Below, in pieces: positions 9,264 to 17,762 of a DNA stretch of 42,611 bases. The translations under genes and the position numbers were made by a program. The first letter of the stretch is position 1; every line of letters starts with the position of its first letter. The notes under the pieces were generated by a model, which worked only from the letters and a program-made list of their open reading frames with translations, made no database searches and was not told where the DNA came from. This stretch comes from Fidelibacterota bacterium (lineage in GTDB: Bacteria > Pseudomonadota > Alphaproteobacteria > Rhodospirillales > Rhodospirillaceae): NCBI GenBank assembly GCA_947476065.1, contig CANJPG010000024.1, forward strand, positions 1 to 42,611. The letters are read 5' to 3'.

Positions 9264-9324
9264 GTCCATCCTCGGCGCGCGCTGGGGTCCCCGATGCCGG
9301 GGGCGCGGCAACTAAGGATCCGCG

Positions 9325-11106
9325 GTGCGCGACAAGGCTGACATCAAGCTCGACGATTTGCGGCTCTCGTCTCCTGCGGCGGCGGAGAAGGCCCGCTTCG
9401 AGGCTGCCATCGAGAACCCCGGCTGGCGCACGCGCCTGTTCTCGCCTCTCACCCTGCGCTTTCTCGCGGTCAACCTGGCGGCTCCGGTGTTGCTGGTTCT
9501 CGGCCTCTTGTTCCTCGACGAATATCAGGACACGCTGATCGCCACCGAGCTCGACGCCTTGCACACCCAGGGCGAGCTCATCGCGGCGGCCATCGGCGAA
9601 GGGGCGGTCGTCGTCGCCAAGCCCCAGCGCGGCCGGCGCAACGTAGACACTGCCGACACCGAAGACGATTTCGGACCAACCGGCGCACCCCGTGTGGTCG
9701 ATCCTGATTCCGCGCGCCAGCTGGTGCGCAACCTGTCCAACCTCGCCCATCTGCGCGCGCGTCTGTTCGACCGCAACGGCGTGATGGTGGCCGATACCCG
9801 CCTGCTGCAGGGTCCGGGCGGCGAGGTCCAAGTTCTCGATCTGCCGCCGCTCGACGAAGGCGCTGTCGTGCGCCTTGCCCGGCGGGCCTACGAGATCACC
9901 ATCGGGCGCTACGCCTACGATCACAATCTCGAGCCTTACGTCGAGCAGCCCAAGCCCACCGCCGCCGATTATCGCGAGGCCGCCCAGACCCTCGAGACCG
10001 GCCAGCCCAAAACCATGGTGCGCTTGCGCAGCGACCGGCAGAAAATCCTCTCCGTCGCCGTGCCCGTGCAGTTCTACAAGCAGATCGTGGGCACGCTGTT
10101 GGTGTCCCGCGACGGCAGCAATATCGACAAACGCCTGTTCGCCGTGCGCGGCTCGATCCTCGGCATGTTCGCCTGGGTGCTGGCGCTGACGGTGCTGACG
10201 TCGATCTACCTCGCCAATACCATCGCACGGCCCGTGCGCCGTCTGGCGGCGGCGGCCTTGCAGGTGCGCCAAGCCAAGAACCGGCGCTACCCGATTCCTG
10301 ACCTGACCAACCGCTCCGACGAGATCGGCGAGCTTTCTGCGGCCCTGCGCGACATGACCGAAGCCCTCTGGCAGCGCCTCGATGCCATCGAGCACTTTGC
10401 CGCCGACGTCGCTCACGAAATCAAGAACCCGCTGACGTCCTTGCGCAGCGCCGTGGAGACCGTCGCGCGCGTCAAGGACCCCGAGCAGCAAAAAAAACTA
10501 ATGTCGATCATCATGGAGGACGTGGCCCGTCTCGACCGCCTGATTTCGGAAATCTCCGACGCCTCGCGGCTTGATGCGGAACTATCGCGCGCCGAGCTGG
10601 AGCCGGTGCAAGTCGGCCGGCTAGTCGAAGCCTTGGCGGAGGTCCAAAACGCCAACGACAACCCCGCAGCCCCCAAGGTGCGCATCATCGCCGAGGCCGA
10701 TCCCGCCAATCAGCCGGACAAGAACACCGCCCATCGCGGCTTGGTCGTGCCCGGCCTCGAGACGCGCCTGGGCCAGGTGTTCCGTAACCTCATCAGCAAT
10801 GCGGTGTCCTTCAGTCCGCCGGGCGGCGTCATCACCATCCGCACCGTGCGCGACAAACGTCACGTCAAGATCATGGTGGAGGACCAGGGCCCCGGCATCC
10901 ACAGCGGTAAGGAAGAAGACATCTTCAACCGCTTCTACACCGAGCGGCCCGAAGGCGAGAAGTTCGGCACGCATTCGGGCTTGGGTCTGTCGATCTCCAA
11001 GCAGATCGTCGAGGCCCACCGCGGCACCATTGCCGCGTCCAACATTACCGGCGAAGACGGCAGCGTTAAGGGCGCTCGCTTCACGGTGCGCCTGCCCGCA
11101 GCTTAG
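9325..11106 (+). CDS. chvG: Sensor histidine kinase ChvG
   Basis: A 593-residue inner-membrane kinase. Transmembrane helix 1 spans about residues 46-68, a periplasmic sensing domain of roughly 200 residues follows, helix 2 is at about 276-298 (ILGMFAWVLALTVLTSIYL), and then a HAMP linker. The dimerisation domain holds the phospho-acceptor His364 in FAADVAHEIKNPLTSL. The ATPase domain has the N box FRNLISNAVSF, a DQGPGI box and a GLGLSISKQIVEAH box, all intact. The start is GTG 9325, 61 bases after chvI. Its stop overlaps by four bases the stop of the opposing transporter gene. It phosphorylates ChvI. Confidence 0.93.
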   Translation: MRDKADIKLDDLRLSSPAAAEKARFEAAIENPGWRTRLFSPLTLRFLAVNLAAPVLLVLGLLFLDEYQDTLIATELDALHTQGELIAAAIGEGAVVVAKPQRGRRNVDTADTEDDFGPTGAPRVVDPDSARQLVRNLSNLAHLRARLFDRNGVMVADTRLLQGPGGEVQVLDLPPLDEGAVVRLARRAYEITIGRYAYDHNLEPYVEQPKPTAADYREAAQTLETGQPKTMVRLRSDRQKILSVAVPVQFYKQIVGTLLVSRDGSNIDKRLFAVRGSILGMFAWVLALTVLTSIYLANTIARPVRRLAAAALQVRQAKNRRYPIPDLTNRSDEIGELSAALRDMTEALWQRLDAIEHFAADVAHEIKNPLTSLRSAVETVARVKDPEQQKKLMSIIMEDVARLDRLISEISDASRLDAELSRAELEPVQVGRLVEALAEVQNANDNPAAPKVRIIAEADPANQPDKNTAHRGLVVPGLETRLGQVFRNLISNAVSFSPPGGVITIRTVRDKRHVKIMVEDQGPGIHSGKEEDIFNRFYTERPEGEKFGTHSGLGLSISKQIVEAHRGTIAASNITGEDGSVKGARFTVRLPAA

Positions 11107-11984
11107 AGGCTCAGCACAAACGCCATCAGGAAGGGCAGCGTCAGGAACGACAGGATGGTCGAGATGAATACCATCGCCGCCACTTCCTCGGGCCGGTTGT
11201 CGAAGCGCAGCGCGAACATATAGGTGAACACCGCAATCGGCATGGTCGATTGAATGATCACCGAGCCGCGCGCGGCGCCGTCCAGACCCAGCACATACGC
11301 GATGCCCATGCCGACAACAAAGCCGCCGGCCAGCCGCAGCACCGAGAATCCGATGCTGCGCCCAAAACTCGCCACCTGCAGTTTGGCCAGCGATGTGCCC
11401 AAGGACAGCAGCATCAGGGGGATCATGATGTTGCCGAGCAGCGCCAGGATATTGAAAGCCCATTCCGGCAAGGTCGCATCCATCGCCATGAGGATGCCGG
11501 CGAAGACGATGGCGATGATCACCGGGTTGGTGAATAGCCCGCGTAAGGCGAACTTGCCGCTGGCGATGCTGGCGCCCACGCTGAACTGTAGTCCCGCCAT
11601 GGTGGCAAAGAATGTCACGGCAAAGGCCAAGCCCGTCGGCCCGAAGGCGAACAAGCACAAGGGCATGCCCATGTTGCCCGAGTTCGGAAACATCAGGGCC
11701 GGCGCGTAGACCCGGGGCGGCAGTTTCAAGACTTTTGCCAAGGCCCAGCCGATGGCGCCCATGATGATGACCAGCAGGATCGCCGCCAGGACGATACGGG
11801 CCACCACCGACAGATCGACCTTGTTGTGCAGCAGCGTGTTCAGCATCAGGCACGGCGCGCCGATATAGCTGCACAGGTACGAGATGACGTTGGTGTCGAA
11901 CGGCATCTTGCGCTTTTCCCAGATATATCCGAGAGCGGCGATGAAGATGACCGGCGCGATAATGGTGAAGATTTGCAGGATCAT
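11103..11984 (-). CDS. AEC-family transporter (auxin efflux carrier-like permease)
   Basis: A 293-residue membrane protein of the AEC family. It is hydrophobic throughout with about ten predicted helices in two halves, beginning [18 protein letters not shown]. The conserved family motifs PCLML in the first half and [11 protein letters not shown] in the centre are present. Bacterial members export or import small carboxylates such as malate, malonate or lactate; the substrate here cannot be read from sequence. ATG 11984 is chosen; an in-frame TTG at 11996 would add four polar residues. It is transcribed alone, convergent with chvG and divergent from hprK. Confidence 0.88.
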   Translation of the reverse strand: MILQIFTIIAPVIFIAALGYIWEKRKMPFDTNVISYLCSYIGAPCLMLNTLLHNKVDLSVVARIVLAAILLVIIMGAIGWALAKVLKLPPRVYAPALMFPNSGNMGMPLCLFAFGPTGLAFAVTFFATMAGLQFSVGASIASGKFALRGLFTNPVIIAIVFAGILMAMDATLPEWAFNILALLGNIMIPLMLLSLGTSLAKLQVASFGRSIGFSVLRLAGGFVVGMGIAYVLGLDGAARGSVIIQSTMPIAVFTYMFALRFDNRPEEVAAMVFISTILSFLTLPFLMAFVLSL

Positions 11985-12074
11985 GACGCGGCACAATTAC
12001 TGGAATGGCGGTTCATTCTCAAGCCTGCGACATAGCCCTTACGAACCCACCCGTCCACGCATAAGATCACGGCC

Positions 12075-12491
12075 ATGGCTCTCATTCACGCCACCTGCAT
12101 AGTCCTTGGCGGCACCGGGGTTCTGATCCGCGGACCTTCGGGCGCCGGCAAATCGGACCTCGCGCTGCGCCTTATCGACGCCGGGGCCGAACTGGTCGCC
12201 GACGACTATTGTGAGGTGACGGCGCAGAGCGGCCAAATCATTGCGGCCGCCCCGCCCACCATCGCCGGCAAGATCGAAGTCCGCGGCTATGGAATCGTAA
12301 CCGTGCCGTTTCGCACGTTTGCCGCTGTGGGATTGGTGGTAGATTTGACGCCGGAGAGGGAGATCGAACGCATGCCCGAAGCGGCTGTCTGCGTGGTTGA
12401 GGGGATTTCTGTGCCCAAACTGATGCTCGACGCCTTTGCGGCATCTGCAGCGGCCAAAGTCCGCCTTGTGCTCACGGCACTCACGCCATGA
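12075..12491 (+). CDS. hprK: HPr kinase/phosphorylase, short alphaproteobacterial form
   Basis: At 138 residues this is only the catalytic half of the roughly 310-residue Firmicute enzyme, a size typical of alphaproteobacteria. The P-loop is GPSGAGKS (20-27), followed by ELVADDYCEV with the metal/substrate-binding acidic residues and the segment IEVRGYGIV, which matches the HprK signature region. It would phosphorylate HPr on Ser49 (encoded at 14133). The regulatory N-terminal domain is absent. Its ATG is 78 bases beyond the divergent AEC coding end, and its stop overlaps the rapZ start as ATGA, implying coupled translation. Confidence 0.93.
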   Translation: MALIHATCIVLGGTGVLIRGPSGAGKSDLALRLIDAGAELVADDYCEVTAQSGQIIAAAPPTIAGKIEVRGYGIVTVPFRTFAAVGLVVDLTPEREIERMPEAAVCVVEGISVPKLMLDAFAASAAAKVRLVLTALTP

Positions 12492-13375
12492 CGCCGCCCG
12501 CCCCAACGACATCGGGGGTGAGGCGCGTCGTCGTCGTGACGGGCTTGTCGGGGGCCGGCAAAAGCTCCGCCTTGCGCGCCCTTGAGGACTCCGGCTTCGA
12601 GACCGTCGATAACCTCCCTGTCGCCCTGATCGAGCCAGTTATCACAGCTGGCAGCGGGCCCATCGCCATCGGCATCGATGTGCGCACGCGCGATTTCAAT
12701 GCGTCCCGGCTGCTCGAAGTGCTGGCCGATCTGCGCCAATCCACCGGCCTGCCCATCGGCATCGTCTTTCTCGATTGCGACGCCGAGATCCTCGGCCAGC
12801 GCTACACCGAATCACGCCGGCCGCATCCCGCCGCAGAAGATTTGCCCGTCGCTGTGTGCATCGAAACCGAGCGCCGACTTCTGGCCCCGCTGTCGGAACA
12901 GGCTGAACTGCTGATCGATACCTCGCGGCTAGCACCTGCCGAATTGCGCCGCATCCTCAACGGCCAGTACAGCGGTGCGGCGGCGCGGCCGCTGAGGGTC
13001 TTCCTGACTTCTTTCGGCTATCGCTACGGCCTGCCGCGCGACGCCGATCTGGTCTTTGATGTACGCTTCCTAAAGAACCCCCACTACGTGCCCGAGCTCA
13101 AGCACCACACCGGCAAGGAAAGTGAAGTGGCCGATTTCATCTCTCGCGATCCGGCGCTGGCGCCATTCCTTGAGCGCCTCATCCAGTTGCTCGATCCCCT
13201 GCTGCCGCTCTACGAGGCTGAAGGCAAAAGCTATCTGACCATCGCCATCGGCTGCACCGGCGGGCAGCACCGCAGCGTTTATGTGGTCGAGCGCCTAAAG
13301 GCTTGGCTCGCGCGGCGCAACGCCGCCTTTAGCATCAACCACCGTGATATTTATGCCAACCGGACCACCGCCTGA
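12488..13375 (+). CDS. rapZ: RNase adapter / nucleotide-binding protein RapZ
   Basis: A 295-residue protein of the RapZ (YvcJ/YhbJ) family. It has a Walker A GLSGAGKS (19-26) and the family stretch ALEDSGFETVDNLPVALI. The C-terminal domain has FLTSFGYRYGLPRDADLVFDVRF (two halves of a known signature), FLKNPHY and GCTGGQHRSVYV. In E. coli RapZ senses glucosamine-6-phosphate and steers decay of the GlmZ small RNA. That RNA circuit is not known in alphaproteobacteria, so the target here is open. The start codon overlaps the hprK stop by four bases. Confidence 0.96.
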   Translation: MTPPAPTTSGVRRVVVVTGLSGAGKSSALRALEDSGFETVDNLPVALIEPVITAGSGPIAIGIDVRTRDFNASRLLEVLADLRQSTGLPIGIVFLDCDAEILGQRYTESRRPHPAAEDLPVAVCIETERRLLAPLSEQAELLIDTSRLAPAELRRILNGQYSGAAARPLRVFLTSFGYRYGLPRDADLVFDVRFLKNPHYVPELKHHTGKESEVADFISRDPALAPFLERLIQLLDPLLPLYEAEGKSYLTIAIGCTGGQHRSVYVVERLKAWLARRNAAFSINHRDIYANRTTA

Positions 13376-13634
13376 GGTTTGGCTCTAATTCATTGAAATT
13401 ACATAAGAATTGTCCCCAACTGTGCTACGGCCATTTTTGTCCACACATACCCGGAATGACGCCGGCAGGGGTCGCATATGGCCCCATGATTGGTTAAGCT
13501 GCGCCTCCCCGACTCCCCGGTTTGTCAGCGTGGGATCGCGCGGCGACGACATCGGATAGCGGCCGCACTCTGCTTGGAAGTCTCCGCTTAAAAGTCGCCG
13601 TGCCTAAAGTTGAAGTCAGGAATTACGTTCTTTC

Positions 13635-14078
13635 ATGTCGCAATCTAGACCGTTGATCGGACTCGTGCTCGTCACCCATGGGCGGCTGGCCCTCGAGTTA
13701 GTGGCCGCGATGGAACATGTCGTCGGACCGCAGACACAAGTCGCCACTGTCTGCATCGGTCCCGAAGACAACATGGAGCAGCGCCGCGCCGATATCGTTA
13801 AGGCAGTGGAAACCGTCAACGCCGGCTCGGGCGTGGTGGTCCTGACCGACATGTTCGGCGGTACGCCGTCCAATCTCGCCATCTCCATCATGGAGACCGC
13901 GCCGGTCGAGGTCATCGCCGGCGTCAATCTGCCCATGCTCATCAAACTGGCCTCGGTGCGCAGCACCGATCCGCTGCAAGCCGCCGCCGTCCATGCGCAG
14001 GATGCCGGCCGCAAGTACATCAACGTCGCCTCTGCGCTCCTCGCGCAGGAAAAACAGAAGACCAAAAAAGCCAATTAG
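13635..14078 (+). CDS. PTS EIIA component, mannose/fructose family
   Basis: A 147-residue cytoplasmic EIIA(Man) domain. The phosphorylated histidine is His15 in LVLVTHGRLA, and the conserved loop LTDMFGGTPSNLAIS lies at about residues 73-87. No EIIB, EIIC or EIID is encoded nearby, so it probably acts as a regulatory phosphate acceptor from HPr rather than in sugar uptake. The 259 bases before it (13376-13634) carry no gene; I see no confident promoter or operator there, only an AGGA about a dozen bases before the ATG. HPr follows after 54 bases. Confidence 0.94.
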   Translation: MSQSRPLIGLVLVTHGRLALELVAAMEHVVGPQTQVATVCIGPEDNMEQRRADIVKAVETVNAGSGVVVLTDMFGGTPSNLAISIMETAPVEVIAGVNLPMLIKLASVRSTDPLQAAAVHAQDAGRKYINVASALLAQEKQKTKKAN

Positions 14079-14132
14079 TAATGGCGCGTTGCGCGAACCG
14101 CGCTCGGACTCCGCCTTAGGGATAGATCGACA

Positions 14133-14408
14133 ATGAGCGAAGAGCTCCGGCGCAGCGCAGAGATACGTAACATCAAGGGTCTGCACGCGCGCGCCGCTGC
14201 TAAGTTCTGCAAAACCGCGGGCCTGTTCGAGGCTGACATCCGCGTCAAACGCGGCGAGAACGAAGTTTCCGGCAGTTCGATCATGGGCCTGATGATGCTG
14301 GCCGCGTCCATCGGCACCGTCATCGACATCCGCACCTCGGGGCCCGACGCCGCTGCGGCGATGGAGGCCTTGTGCGCCCTGGTCGCCAATAAATTCGATG
14401 AAGAATAA
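14133..14408 (+). CDS. ptsH: Phosphocarrier protein HPr
   Basis: A 91-residue HPr. His18 in IKGLHARAAAKF is the EI-phosphorylated residue and Ser49 in GSSIMGLMML is the HprK target. The usual Pro after HAR is replaced by Ala (HARAA), a mild variation. It passes phosphate from EI to the EIIA encoded just upstream. The EI gene starts inside its last codons (11-base overlap), so the two are translated together. Confidence 0.96.
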   Translation: MSEELRRSAEIRNIKGLHARAAAKFCKTAGLFEADIRVKRGENEVSGSSIMGLMMLAASIGTVIDIRTSGPDAAAAMEALCALVANKFDEE

Positions 14409-16173
14409 AAGCCAATCCACCGGCAGCAGCGGCGAGCGGGCCTTCGAAGGCCTGGCCGTCGGCGCCGGCGTGGCCATCGGCACCATCTACCGTCATGACT
14501 CCCACGCCGTCGTGCAGGTGCGCGAGCGCCGCATCCCGGCAACCAAAGTGCGCAGCGAACAGCACCGCGTCCTCGAAGCCGCCGCCGAAGCCGCCGGCCG
14601 CATGGAAGCCCTGCAGCGTCAGGCCAAACGCATGTCGGGCGCGGCTGGAGAAGAACTTGGCTATATCCTCGACGCCTACCAGCAGATGCTGGGCGGCTCG
14701 CGCCTTGTACGCGGCGTACAAAAACGCATCGCCGAAGAACGCATCAACGCAGAAGCCGCGGTGATGAAGGAGATCGGCCTGATGGCCGAAGCCTTCGCCG
14801 CCATGGAAGACCCCTATCTCGCCGCGCGCATGGCCGACATCCGCGAGGTCGGCCGCCGCTTGGTGGAGAGCCTCGGCAAAGCCGTCGAGACCGGCTTCGA
14901 GAACCTGCCGCTCAACGCTGTCATTGTCGCCGACGAACTCTCCCCTGCCGATACCGCGCTGCTCGATCCCAAGCGCGTCGCGGGGCTGGTGACCATGCTG
15001 GGCGGCGTCGAGAGCCACACCGCCATCGTCGCGCGCTCGCTGGGCCTGCCCGCCGTTGTCGCGGCTAAGGACGTTCTGGCGGCGGCCGAGAACGGCGCCG
15101 TTATCATCGTCGACGGCTCCACCGGCGCGGTGGTCATCGATCCCAGCGCGCAGACTCTGGCCAAGTATCGCCGCAAGCGCGCGGGCTACGTGAAATCGCA
15201 GCAGTCACTGAAGAAACTCAAGGCCGTGCCGGCCGTCACCCGCGACGGGTTTCGCATCGGCCTGCAGGCCAATATCGAGCTGCCCGGCGACGTCGATCTG
15301 GCGCTTGCCGCGGGCGCCGAAGGTGTCGGCCTCTTCCGCAGCGAGTTCATGTTCATGAACCGGAGCGATCTGCCGTCGGAGGAAGAGCAGTTCGTGGAGC
15401 TGTCACAGGCTGTCAAAAAGATGGGCGGGCGCACCGTCACCATCCGCACCCTGGACGTCGGTGCCGACAAGCTGGGCGACGCCTTCGGCCTAAAGCCCGG
15501 CCCCAACCCGGCGCTCGGCCTGCGCGCCATTCGTTTTTCCCTCAGCCGCCGCAAGATCATGCTGATCCAGCTGTCGGCGATCCTCAGGGCCAGCGCCTTC
15601 GGCCCGGTGCGCATCCTGTTGCCGATGGTCTGCATCGTCGATGAAGTGCGCCAGGTGCGCCGCATGCTCACCCGGCTTATCGCCCAATTGAAGCGCCGGG
15701 GCGTCAAGATCAGCGATCCGCCGCCGCCGTTAGGCGTGATGATCGAAATCCCGGGCGCCGCCCTGGCCGCCGACGCGCTGGCCGCAGAATCGGACTTCTT
15801 TGCCATCGGCACCAACGATTTGACCCAGTACACCCTGGCCATCGACCGCACGGACGAGCAGGTGGCCTATCTTTACAACCCGCTGCACCCAGCGGTCTTG
15901 CGGCTGATCCAGTTCTCGGCCGAGGCCGCCATGGCCGCCCGGATTCCCGTCTCAGTCTGTGGCGAAATGGCCGGCGACGAGCGCATGACGCCTATTCTCC
16001 TGGGTTTTGGCATTACCGAGCTATCCATGTCCGCCAACAGCTTGCCTCGGGTCAAAAAACGCATTCTGGACCTGAACCTCTCGGCCATTAGCGGCCGGGT
16101 CCGGCGCATCACCAGTGAATCCGACCCGGCCAGGGTCAAGGCCGTTGTAGAAGACCTCGACAAAGCAAGCTAA
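14398..16173 (+). CDS. ptsI: PTS enzyme I (phosphoenolpyruvate-protein phosphotransferase)
   Basis: A 591-residue enzyme I. The swivelling domain has the active His207 in GGVESHTAIVAR. The PEP-binding barrel has GLFRSEFMFMNR, the GTNDLTQYTLAIDRTD segment and the catalytic Cys521 in VCGEMAGD. There is no N-terminal GAF domain, so this is not the nitrogen-type EI (PtsP); only a short polar tail precedes the EI fold. It transfers phosphate from PEP to HPr. Together with EIIA, HPr and HprK it makes a complete soluble phosphorelay without transporter subunits. Confidence 0.95.
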   Translation: MKNKSQSTGSSGERAFEGLAVGAGVAIGTIYRHDSHAVVQVRERRIPATKVRSEQHRVLEAAAEAAGRMEALQRQAKRMSGAAGEELGYILDAYQQMLGGSRLVRGVQKRIAEERINAEAAVMKEIGLMAEAFAAMEDPYLAARMADIREVGRRLVESLGKAVETGFENLPLNAVIVADELSPADTALLDPKRVAGLVTMLGGVESHTAIVARSLGLPAVVAAKDVLAAAENGAVIIVDGSTGAVVIDPSAQTLAKYRRKRAGYVKSQQSLKKLKAVPAVTRDGFRIGLQANIELPGDVDLALAAGAEGVGLFRSEFMFMNRSDLPSEEEQFVELSQAVKKMGGRTVTIRTLDVGADKLGDAFGLKPGPNPALGLRAIRFSLSRRKIMLIQLSAILRASAFGPVRILLPMVCIVDEVRQVRRMLTRLIAQLKRRGVKISDPPPPLGVMIEIPGAALAADALAAESDFFAIGTNDLTQYTLAIDRTDEQVAYLYNPLHPAVLRLIQFSAEAAMAARIPVSVCGEMAGDERMTPILLGFGITELSMSANSLPRVKKRILDLNLSAISGRVRRITSESDPARVKAVVEDLDKAS

Positions 16174-16186
16174 ACCCGGCCAACCG

Positions 16187-16216
16187 TTGCGGTGGACCCT
16201 GTCCGGCTGCTATACG
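16187..16216 (+). promoter_or_regulatory. Possible sigma-70 promoter for ahcY
   Basis: TTGCGG (16187-16192) and TATACG (16211-16216) are separated by 18 bases, within the EI-ahcY gap. The match is three of six at -35 and four of six at -10. Initiation would leave a leader of about 70 bases ending in GGAG before the ATG. Read-through from the PTS genes is an alternative. Confidence 0.35.
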
Positions 16217-16293
16217 GCGCGCCAATTCCCCTCGTCCCAGTCCCGCTCCCGGCCTGGGCAAAACCCTGACTTCCAGGATGGAGATACTGCGAC

Positions 16294-17685
16294 ATGACTG
16301 ACTACATTGTGAAAGACATTGGTCTGGCCGGTTGGGGCCGCAAGGAACTCGCCATTGCCGAGACCGAGATGCCGGGCCTGATGGCGCTGCGCGCCGAGTT
16401 CGGCAAGGCGCAGCCGCTCAAGGGCGCCCGTGTCGCTGGCTCCCTGCACATGACCATCCAAACCGGCGTGTTGATCGAGACGCTCAAACATCTCGGCGCC
16501 GATGTCCGCTGGGCCTCGTGCAACATCTTCTCGACCCAGGACCAGGCGGCCGCTGCCATTGCCGCCGCTGGAACGCCGGTATTCGCCGTGAAAGGCGAGA
16601 GCCTGGAAGAGTATTGGGATTACACCCACAAGATTTTCGAATGGGCCGACGGCGGCACCCCCAACATGATCCTCGATGACGGCGGCGACGCCACGCTGTT
16701 GATCGTGCTGGGCACCGAAGCCGAGAAAGATCCCTCGCTCATCTCCAAGCCCAACAATGAAGAAGAAACCGTGCTGTTCGCCGCGATTGCCAGGCGCAAC
16801 AAGGAACAGCCGGGCTGGTACAAAAAGGTTCTCGCCAACATCAAGGGTGTCAGTGAAGAAACCACCACAGGCGTGCATCGCCTGTATCAGATGGCTAAGG
16901 ACGGCCGCCTCCACTTCCCGGCCATCAACGTCAACGACAGCGTCACCAAGTCGAAGTTCGACAACATCTACGGCTGCCGCGAAAGCCTGGTGGACGGTAT
17001 CCGCCGCGCGACAGACGTGATGATGGCCGGCAAGGTCGCGATGGTCGCCGGCTTCGGCGACGTCGGCAAAGGCTCGGCCGCGTCCTTGCGCAGCGCCGGC
17101 TGCCGCGTGATGGTTTCAGAGATCGATCCCATCAACGCCCTGCAGGCCGCCATGGAAGGCTATCAGGTCGTCACAATGGACGACGCCGCGCCCGTCGCCG
17201 ACATCTTCGTCACCGCCACCGGCAACCTCGATGTGATCACGGTAGACCATGCCCGCAAGATGAAAGACCGCGCCATCGTCTGCAACATCGGCCACTTCGA
17301 CACGGAAATTCAGGTCGAGGGCCTGAAGAACCTGAAGTGGCATAACGTGAAGCCGCAGGTCGATGAGATCGAGTTCCCCGACGGCAAGCGCATCATCCTG
17401 CTGGCCGAAGGCCGCCTGGTGAACCTGGGCTGCGCCACCGGCCACCCCAGCTTCGTCATGAGCGCCTCCTTCTCCAACCAGGTCCTGGCCCAGATCGAGC
17501 TGTGGACCAATAACGCCAAGTACCAAAAGCAGGTCTACGTCCTGCCCAAGCACCTGGACGAGAAAGTGGCCGAGCTTCACCTGGCCAAGGTCGGCGCCAA
17601 GCTGACCAAGCTGAGCCATCGTCAGGCGGCATACATCGGTGTCTCCACCGATGGCCCTTACAAGCCGGAGACATATCGCTACTAA
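16294..17685 (+). CDS. ahcY: Adenosylhomocysteinase
   Basis: A 463-residue S-adenosylhomocysteine hydrolase that splits SAH to adenosine and homocysteine, relieving product inhibition of methyltransferases. It starts with the typical [16 protein letters not shown]. The substrate-domain stretch [15 protein letters not shown] and the NAD-binding loop [12 protein letters not shown] are present, as are [10 protein letters not shown] and the C-terminal KPETYRY. The length and the insertion after about residue 150 match the long bacterial form. GGAG sits about ten bases before the ATG. A strong hairpin terminator follows the stop. The position between PTS genes and divL/tsaE is conserved in this class. 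Confidence 0.98.
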   Translation: MTDYIVKDIGLAGWGRKELAIAETEMPGLMALRAEFGKAQPLKGARVAGSLHMTIQTGVLIETLKHLGADVRWASCNIFSTQDQAAAAIAAAGTPVFAVKGESLEEYWDYTHKIFEWADGGTPNMILDDGGDATLLIVLGTEAEKDPSLISKPNNEEETVLFAAIARRNKEQPGWYKKVLANIKGVSEETTTGVHRLYQMAKDGRLHFPAINVNDSVTKSKFDNIYGCRESLVDGIRRATDVMMAGKVAMVAGFGDVGKGSAASLRSAGCRVMVSEIDPINALQAAMEGYQVVTMDDAAPVADIFVTATGNLDVITVDHARKMKDRAIVCNIGHFDTEIQVEGLKNLKWHNVKPQVDEIEFPDGKRIILLAEGRLVNLGCATGHPSFVMSASFSNQVLAQIELWTNNAKYQKQVYVLPKHLDEKVAELHLAKVGAKLTKLSHRQAAYIGVSTDGPYKPETYRY

Positions 17686-17708
17686 GCGTTTCAACACCCT
17701 GCGCTTTA

Positions 17709-17750
17709 CGGCCTGAGTCTGTTAGAATCGGACTCAGGCCGTTGCTATTT
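17709..17750 (+). terminator. Intrinsic terminator after ahcY
   Basis: CGGCCTGAGTC (17709-17719) and GACTCAGGCCG (17731-17741) form a perfect 11-base-pair stem with an 11-base loop, followed by the T-rich TTGCTATTT. It lies 24 bases after the ahcY stop. The 3' arm reaches the very start of the next gene's longest reading frame, so it also separates ahcY from the divL-like operon. Confidence 0.8.
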
Positions 17751-17762
17751 CTGAGGGATGGG

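Noticed and set aside
9157-10491. A 444-codon open frame on the minus strand opposite chvG, and similar long antisense frames (for example 10621-11994, 4538-5572, 22800-23660).
   Set aside because: They are low-complexity Gly/Arg/Ala/His-rich mirrors of well-supported genes with no family motifs, as expected in high-GC DNA.
13376-13634. Small RNA or operator in the gap before the EIIA gene.
   Set aside because: Only loose dyads such as GGGG...CCCC around 13470-13490 and no promoter-terminator pair were found.
16174-16293. Possible SAH or SAM riboswitch in the ahcY leader.
   Set aside because: The leader lacks the conserved helices and purine-rich core of the SAH riboswitch as I know it, and no convincing pseudoknot could be drawn.
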